Below, one piece after another: positions 7,301-10,648 of a DNA stretch of 10,648 bases. Origin of the DNA: Verrucomicrobiales bacterium. Its GTDB lineage: Bacteria; Verrucomicrobiota; Verrucomicrobiia; Limisphaerales; Palsa-1400. The position numbers and the translations under genes were made by a program. The notes under the pieces were generated by a model. That model did not search any database, was not told where the DNA came from, and was given only the letters and a program-made list of their open reading frames with translations. The stretch spans positions 1 through 10,648 of the forward strand of contig JAQGOW010000590.1 in NCBI GenBank assembly GCA_028293405.1, in the 5' to 3' direction. Positions within the stretch are counted from its first letter, which is position 1. The number at the start of each line of letters is the position of its first letter.

Positions 7301-10196
7301 CATTGCTGCCGATCCTCGCCAACTGGCCTTGTGGTTGGGTGCTGATGATTGGCGGAACCAATATGCTCAGTGTCGCTGCATCACTCGTTGCTGAGCCATA
7401 ATTGTTTGTCACAACCACCGAATAGCTTCCGGTGTTTGCCTGTTGTGCATTTGCAATCGTGTAACTTGAACTCGTCGCTCCGTTGATCACGCCATTATTA
7501 AATAGCCATTGATACGAAAACGGTGTGGAACCGCTCGCAGTGACACTGAACGTTGCACTCGAACTTTGACCGACGGCCTGGCTTTGCGGTTGCGATGTGA
7601 TCGAGGGTCCAACAGGAGTCACGCTCAGGGCCGCGCTGCCACTCGTCGCGGTTCCGGCGACATTCGTCACGACGACTGAATAATTCCCGACGTTCGCCGC
7701 TTGAGCGTTCGCGACGGTGTAACTAGATGTTGTTGCACCGGAAATCGCCGCGGCACCGAAAAACCATTGGTAGCTCAGAGGCGCGGTCCCCGTCGCAGTC
7801 ACGCTGAACGAAGGGCTCGTGCCGGCGTTGACAGTTTGGCTTTGTGGCCCTGCGGTGATTGCAGGAGCAACATTCACCGTCAGAATTGCATTTGCACTCG
7901 CTGTGGGCCCTCCGGTGTTACTCACCGTGACTGAGTATGAACCGGCGTCGGTCGTTTGCGCGTTCACCTTCGTATAACTTGAAGTTGTCGCGCCACCGAT
8001 CAAGCCAGTGTTGAAATACCATTGATACGTAAGGGTGCCGATTCCCGTCGCGGTGACACTGAACGAAGCGGTTTGACCGCTCACGACAGTCTGCGATTGC
8101 GGTTGGCTGGTGATCGTCGGCGCAGAGCCTGTTCCGCTTACCGCAGATCGGATCGAGTTGTTGCCAAGATCAGCAATCGCGAATGTGCCAGAGGCGTTAA
8201 TATCGAGAGCGGTCGGGGCAAAGAAGCGCGCAGCGCCACCGACACCCTTCGCTGAGCCGCTCAGGTTGGCCGTGCCGGCGACAGTCGTGACAATCCAGTT
8301 TGTGCCGGAGGCCGTCAACTTTCGGACCGTATGATTTCCAGAATCGAGCACATAAACATTACCGGTCGCATCAACTGAAACGGAGCGTGGGAAGAAGAAA
8401 TGCGCGTTGCCATTAGTGCCGTCGTCCGTTCCGTAGTAACCACCCAACCCCGCAATGGTGCTGACGACGCCCGCGGAAGTAATTTTGCGAACCGTGTGGT
8501 TGTAAGTGTCCGCGACAAAAACATTTCCCGAACCGTCAACCGCCACGCCGCCAGGAGCATAAAAGCGCGCGCCGTTTGTGCCGACATTCGCGCCAGTGCC
8601 GTCACTGTCGCCGAACGCGCCGGGCACACCCGCGAATGCCGTGACGACACCAGCCGTAGTGATCTTGCGTATCGTATGATTCCACGTATCCGCCACGAAA
8701 ATGTTGCCCGAAGAATCCAAGGCGACGTCTTGAGGAGAGTTAAATTGAGCCGCACTGCCGGTGCCATCTGCGACGCCGCTTGTTCCTGCGGTCCCGGCGA
8801 ACAAGGTGACAGTGGTCCCACTAATTCTTCGTATCGTATGATTGCCCGTGTCTGCAACATACAAGTAGGCGGACGCCAACGAATCTTTTGCAATGCCTTG
8901 AGGCGCGTTGAACTGTGCGCTGGTCCCATTTCCATCCGCTGAACCGGAAACTCCAACCGTTCCAACGAGCGTGCTCGCTATGCCCGCCGACGTGACGGTG
9001 CGAATGGTGTTGTTTTGGGTATCTGCAACGTAGTTATTGCCGCTGCTGTCGATCGCGACACCACCAGGGAAGAAAAAGCGTGCTGTTGAAGCATTTCCGT
9101 CGGCGCTGCCGATGGAAGGCGATCCGGCTAATGTGCTGACCGTCGTGCCGATGATTTTGCGAATCGTGCCGTTCGCGCCATCAGCAATATAAACATTGCT
9201 GGAAATATCCACAGCAATGCCTTGCGGTTGCCAAAAACGCGCGTTCGCCCCGTTTCCATCCGCGCTGCCCAAAACACCAGCAGAACCAGCGGGCGTGCTG
9301 ACCGAACCGGCACTAATTTTACGAATCGTATTATTGAACGAGTCCGCAACATAAACAGTGCTGCCACTCACGGCGACGCCGAGCGGATCCCAAAACGTCG
9401 CTGTGCCAGTCGCACCATCATTGCTACCGATCGTTCCAGACACACCGGCAAAAGTGCTCACCACTCCGCCCGCGGATATCAAACGAATAAGTTGATTGCC
9501 CGTATCGGCGACATACACACTGCCGGATGAATCCACCGCCACCCCTTGTGGTGTATTAAACGACGCACTCGTTCCGGTTAAGTTTGCGCTGCCCGGAGTC
9601 CCCGCTGTTCCAGCATAAGTAATAACGCTACCGCCGACCGTGACGCTGCGGATAGTGTGATTTGCAGTGTCGGCGACGTAAAGAATGGTTCCGGCTGCAT
9701 TGATCGCGATTCCTTCCGGTTGATTAAACCGTGCGTTACCGTTGTTTCCGTCGGTGGTGCCGGAAATTGTGGGAGCACCGGCCAACGTTGAAACAACACC
9801 CAACGATGTAATCTTGCGAACGGTATGATTGCCTGTGTCGGTGACGTACAAGTTCCCAGTCGCATCAATGACGATGCCTTGCGGCGAATTAAACGTCGCG
9901 CTCGTCCCGGTGGCATCGTTCGTGCCCGAAATACCAACGGTTCCCGCGAACGTCGAGACAACGCCGGCGCTGGTGATTTTGCGGATAATGTGACTGTCAG
10001 TGTCGGCGACATAAACATTGCCGCTTGCATCGACGGTCACGCCCCACGGATTGTTGAAACGCGCATTGATCGTCGTGCCATCAGCGCTGGTTTGGCCGGC
10101 GTTACCGGCCAAAGTTGATACCGACAAATTCTGTGCATTCGCCGTGGGCAACAGCGCGAGCAAGACGGCGACGGAAAGGAGAAAAAACTTTTTCAT
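4389..10196 (-). CDS. Giant exported mosaic protein: 12 NHL blades, Ig-like domains, LamG-like jelly roll, duplicated C-terminal module
   Basis: This 1935-residue protein starts with a signal peptide (MKKFF, hydrophobic core, cleavage likely after A21 in TANA). Domains in order: residues 24-690, twelve NHL repeats of about 55 residues; 692-1032, four Ig-like domains (each with YQW and a later Y-S-V-V-V-T/S-N strand); 1034-1283, a concanavalin/LamG-like jelly roll beginning FFDNFESYNLG; 1284-1535, three more Ig-like domains; 1536-1608, an FN3-like segment with NYTLQSKTNLLDAQW; 1610-1935, a C-terminal module (GGFLRLTLLGNSDNIVSIPF onwards) that resembles the TIGR02597 group of verrucomicrobial exported proteins. 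Only three cysteines are seen (C1125, C1345, C1832). There is no membrane anchor or recognisable sorting tail. NHL propellers and Ig domains usually bind proteins or glycans, so a surface adhesin or glycan-binding role is likely. The gene abuts a glycosidase-like gene with no gap. An enzymatic role is not supported by any motif I can see. Confidence 0.92.
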   Translation of the reverse strand: MKKFFLLSVAVLLALLPTANAQNLSVSTLAGNAGQTSADGTTINARFNNPWGVTVDASGNVYVADTDSHIIRKITSAGVVSTFAGTVGISGTNDATGTSATFNSPQGIVIDATGNLYVTDTGNHTVRKITSLGVVSTLAGAPTISGTTDGNNGNARFNQPEGIAINAAGTILYVADTANHTIRSVTVGGSVITYAGTAGTPGSANLTGTSASFNTPQGVAVDSSGSVYVADTGNQLIRLISAGGVVSTFAGVSGTIGSNDGATGTATFWDPLGVAVSGSTVYVADSFNNTIRKISAGSVSTPAGSAGVLGSADGNGANARFWQPQGIAVDISSNVYIADGANGTIRKIIGTTVSTLAGSPSIGSADGNASTARFFFPGGVAIDSSGNNYVADTQNNTIRTVTSAGIASTLVGTVGVSGSADGNGTSAQFNAPQGIAKDSLASAYLYVADTGNHTIRRISGTTVTLFAGTAGTSGVADGTGSAAQFNSPQDVALDSSGNIFVADTWNHTIRKITTAGVVTAFAGVPGAFGDSDGTGANVGTNGARFYAPGGVAVDGSGNVFVADTYNHTVRKITSAGVVSTIAGLGGYYGTDDGTNGNAHFFFPRSVSVDATGNVYVLDSGNHTVRKLTASGTNWIVTTVAGTANLSGSAKGVGGAARFFAPTALDINASGTFAIADLGNNSIRSAVSGTGSAPTITSQPQSQTVVSGQTASFSVTATGIGTLTYQWYFNTGLIGGATTSSYTKVNAQTTDAGSYSVTVSNTGGPTASANAILTVNVAPAITAGPQSQTVNAGTSPSFSVTATGTAPLSYQWFFGAAAISGATTSSYTVANAQAANVGNYSVVVTNVAGTATSGSAALSVTPVGPSITSQPQSQAVGQSSSATFSVTASGSTPFSYQWLFNNGVINGATSSSYTIANAQQANTGSYSVVVTNNYGSATSDAATLSILVPPIISTQPQGQLARIGSNVTFTVGLSQGTNVAYQWKLNGNAVSGATLSSYSISSVQWTNAGSYSVVVTNGAGTATRSNAILAVQQAVQTFFDNFESYNLGFVDNNTSGGPNATPASNPWWSLSSSTGQGLVTNASTGVTPHSGAQMLGVTPGLTIRQDYFNLIYRMNSGVNYYGNFMCEWWFYDPYGSNSSGATNMQEYIALNASSPVPTTSDTTTSFSAINQRMSLGMYNGNVGYSYSNYQARIIGGTGGTFGSGNSWYNTATTRSIGWHHARIVAGIPTANVAPISMYIDDMTNATIFSATVATNGFDLIELNHEMQKANFYGYYDDLTFHADNDPWIVEQPKDATVVASSSTTLTTVAVGTGYQWRLNGTAIGGATSSAYTIVSTQGSDAGSYTCAITGTNGTVTTSAAVITVFGVPTINSQPTSQTVNQGQNATFSVAASGFPPLSYQWSFNNSTIGGATSSSYTVQNATAGNVGTYTVVATNPYGTATSSPATLTVIPAPAITSQPSSLTVLQGATANFSVTATGSGLTYQWRFNGTPIANATGTSYQKSGVQLSDAGGYSVVVSNTVGTVTSSNASLTVVTATTALNSITANPDNSISMIWQVAATTNYTLQSKTNLLDAQWNTLNNFSPSGSTLTVSDGPVADVQRTYQLASAQGESELGGFLRLTLLGNSDNIVSIPFGRAPAISLLVGSTSGNVITASSSPGWTANQFVYSSGTQSNNYFVRFTSGGAVGRIYPITANGANTLTVNLGTDSLAAVAQNDSFAIEAYWTLNTVFPNGAGVNVSPTVGNRNTEVLIPDLATSGINLSASKIYFFNAGIWKQVGQGGASHNDDILQPNAFLIVRHNVATNTVLTTVGRVISSPITMTVVAQSSVLQDNCIGLQRPVPVSLNDSGLISSGAFNASPVPGSRTDELLTFDNSVVARNKSSSASYYYWSGAWRQVGAGSADVGANQIFQPGNGVIIRKGTNNVSSVWTNTPTWTQ
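4446..4970 (-). repeat. Internal duplication within the C-terminal module of the giant protein
   Basis: Residues 1743-1798 (4803-4970) and 1862-1917 (4446-4613) align along their length. NRNTEVLIPDL pairs with SRTDELLTFDN, ASKIYFFNAGIWKQVGQGG pairs with SASYYYWSGAWRQVGAGSA, and ILQPNAFLIVRH pairs with IFQPGNGVIIRK. Each unit is about 56 residues, separated by a 63-residue linker. The pairing reads as two copies of one beta-rich unit. I recognise no catalytic residues. Confidence 0.65.
5598..6347 (-). repeat. Ig-like domains 5-7 of the giant protein
   Basis: Three units of about 84 residues (1284-1366, 1366-1450, 1451-1535). Each has a Gln-Pro start (VEQP, NSQPTSQTV, TSQPSSLTV), the core YQW, and a late Asp/Asn-x-Gly-x-Tyr. 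Domain 5 is unusual: it keeps a cysteine at the F-strand position (YTCAI, C1345) while the partner B-strand position (STTLTTVAVG) has none. Domains 6 and 7 have no cysteine at either site. Confidence 0.8.
6345..7097 (-). other. Concanavalin A/LamG-like jelly-roll domain inside the giant protein
   Basis: Residues 1034-1284 differ from the flanking Ig repeats. They are rich in aromatic residues and Asn, open with FFDNFESYNLG, contain SNPWWSLSS, CEWWFYDPYG, GNVGYSYSNYQARI and RSIGWHHARIVAG, and end FYGYYDDLTFHADNDPW. The order (an N-terminal D-x-F-E-S-Y, a central strand ending in W-H-H-A/V-R/K, and a C-terminal Y-Y-D-D-L strand) is that of LamG/ConA-like beta-sandwiches, which commonly bind carbohydrate. 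The assignment rests on pattern and composition. Confidence 0.6.
7104..8123 (-). repeat. Ig-like domains 1-4 of the giant protein
   Basis: Four consecutive units of about 85 residues (692-776, 777-861, 862-947, 948-1032), each starting ITSQPQSQ-like and containing YQW (W726, W811, W897, W982) and SYSVVVTN-like strands. None has the B/F-strand disulphide cysteines of classical Ig domains. Units 1-3 are most alike; unit 4 has the most divergent opening (STQPQGQLARIGSNV). Confidence 0.85.
8127..10130 (-). repeat. Array of 12 NHL beta-propeller blades
   Basis: Twelve blades begin at residues 51, 106, 161, 217, 272, 325, 378, 433, 489, 549, 604 and 662, with spacings of 53-60 residues (about 167 bases of DNA). 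The consensus is G-V/I-A-V-D-x-S-G-N-V-Y-V-A-D-T-x-N-H-T-I-R-K-I, then a V-S-T-x-A-G strand, a G-S-x-D-G turn, and A-x-F-x-x-P. The array opens with a half repeat (LSVSTLAGNAG, residues 24-34, through NNP at 50) and closes with a half blade (residues 662-690). That is the usual strand-exchange closure of propellers. Twelve blades could make two six-bladed propellers or one large closed ring. Blade 9 has an insertion of about five residues (around GANVGTNGA), and blade 11 has three extra residues. Confidence 0.9.
10134..10196 (-). other. Signal peptide of the giant protein
   Basis: Residues 1-21: MKK, then FFLLSVAVLLALLP, then TANA before Q22. This has the charged, hydrophobic and small-residue regions of a Sec/SPI signal. 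There is no lipobox cysteine, so the protein is not a lipoprotein. Confidence 0.85.
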
Positions 10197-10199
10197 TTA
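10194..10199 (-). promoter_or_regulatory. Zero-gap stop/start junction TAAATG before the giant gene
   Basis: The TAA of the upstream glycosidase-like gene (10197-10199) is followed immediately by the ATG of the giant gene (10194-10196). A TTGGAAC a few bases upstream is at best a weak Shine-Dalgarno match. Coupled translation is likely. It fixes the start of the 1935-residue protein, and the signal peptide supports that start. Confidence 0.7.
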
Positions 10200-10648
10200 G
10201 TTCCAATTGGGCATGTAAACTTTGCCGTTCGAAGCGGTCCCGCCGATGCCGGTCAATGTGCATTGAACAGTGTAAGTGGACCCGGGATGGTAGGTCTTTA
10301 AATGGAAAATATAATACGGCAGAATCCCGGAAGACGCCTGCGTAAAGCCGTTCGGGAAATTTGCACCCGCGTGGCCAACGTGGCTGTCTGCATCAATCTG
10401 CACACCGTTTTCCAGCAACACAGCATTAGAAATATCGGCAGCATTGGCGCCGGTTTGGTAGACAAAGCTGATGTAAACGTCACCAGCTTTGGTCACGTTT
10501 GATGTGATGTCGAAGCTGGCTGATTGGCCACTCGTCGAAATCGGTTGTGCCCACGAGCCAACCTGCGGGATGTTCTCCTTATTATAATTCATTCCCATCT
10601 GCGCCAGCCGTTGAACGCCGACCTGCCAGAGGCGGTTGGTAAAATCGG
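10197..10648 (-). CDS. C-terminal part of a probable secreted glycosidase (GH20-like end) with a beta-sandwich accessory domain
   Basis: The frame stays open to the right edge, so the N-terminus is outside the window; the in-frame ATG at 10598 is very probably internal. The first visible residues, DFTNRLWQVGVQRLAQMGMNYNKEN when read in short steps (FTNRLWQ, VQRLAQMGMNY), look like the last helix of a GH20 beta-N-acetylhexosaminidase barrel, which typically ends in R-L-x-x-M-G-V-N-Y-R. A beta-sandwich of about 115 residues follows: FDITSNVTKAGDVYISFVYQ, a D-S-H-V-G-H-A-G motif, YYIFHLKTYHPGSTYTVQC and a TASNGKVYM strand. It resembles the accessory domains attached to exported glycosidases of Verrucomicrobia and Planctomycetes. 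The catalytic part is not visible, so the enzyme class is a guess from a short helix. Confidence 0.5.
   Translation of the reverse strand, partial: DFTNRLWQVGVQRLAQMGMNYNKENIPQVGSWAQPISTSGQSASFDITSNVTKAGDVYISFVYQTGANAADISNAVLLENGVQIDADSHVGHAGANFPNGFTQASSGILPYYIFHLKTYHPGSTYTVQCTLTGIGGTASNGKVYMPNWN

Noticed and set aside
8315..8965. Minus-strand frame of 216 codons, and a plus-strand frame at 8400-8942
   Set aside because: Both are out-of-frame readings of the NHL repeat array; their apparent repeats mirror those of the true protein.
8127..10130. Regular repeats of about 167 bases that could suggest a CRISPR or satellite array
   Set aside because: The period equals the NHL blade, the frame is open throughout, and copies differ mainly at synonymous sites; there are no short identical repeats with unique spacers.
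10197..10598. Treating the frame starting at 10598 as a complete 133-residue gene
   Set aside because: The frame remains open and coding-like for 50 bases further to the window edge, so the ATG is probably internal to a larger gene.

Overview
The window looks like a chromosomal stretch from a Verrucomicrobia-type bacterium (PVC group, Pedosphaera/Limisphaerales-like). This is inferred from protein style, not from a marker gene. The clues are a DUF1080-ThuA fusion, sugar isomerase/epimerase TIM barrels, a giant secreted protein built of NHL and cysteine-poor Ig-like repeats with a C-terminal module of the kind found in verrucomicrobial exported proteins, and weak or absent Shine-Dalgarno sequences. 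All seven genes lie on the minus strand, so transcription runs from the right edge to the left edge.

Right to left: (i) 10197-10648 is the 3' end of a gene whose visible part looks like the last helix of a GH20-like glycosidase followed by a beta-sandwich accessory domain. (ii) With no gap (TAAATG junction), 4389-10196 encodes a 1935-residue exported protein: signal peptide, 12 NHL propeller blades, four Ig-like domains, a concanavalin/LamG-like jelly roll, three more Ig-like domains, a short FN3-like linker and a C-terminal module with an internal duplication. (iii) After a 73-base spacer with a heptamer repeat, 3797-4315 encodes a half-size EamA/DMT-type membrane protein. It is followed, again by a zero-gap TAAATG junction, by (iv) 2519-3796, a PaaK-like adenylate-forming acyl/aryl-CoA ligase. 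(v) 2236-2406 is a 56-residue DUF1328 (YtjA-like) membrane peptide with its own possible promoter. (vi) 1269-2114 is a ketose 3-epimerase-family TIM barrel with all expected catalytic and metal residues. (vii) 27 bases further on, 1-1241 is the 5' part of a secreted DUF1080-ThuA fusion that runs off the left edge.

Three functional blocks can be proposed. The right block (glycosidase-like plus giant adhesive or propeller protein) fits extracellular polysaccharide binding or degradation. The left block (ketose epimerase plus DUF1080-ThuA) fits metabolism of 3-keto-sugars released from glycosides. The middle block (EamA-like plus PaaK-like, translationally coupled) has no clear substrate. The most notable items are the giant mosaic protein coupled to the glycosidase-like gene, the coupled EamA-like/PaaK-like pair with a divergent ATP-binding loop, and the two identical zero-gap junctions. 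I see no RNA genes, CRISPR arrays, insertion sequences or phage genes.
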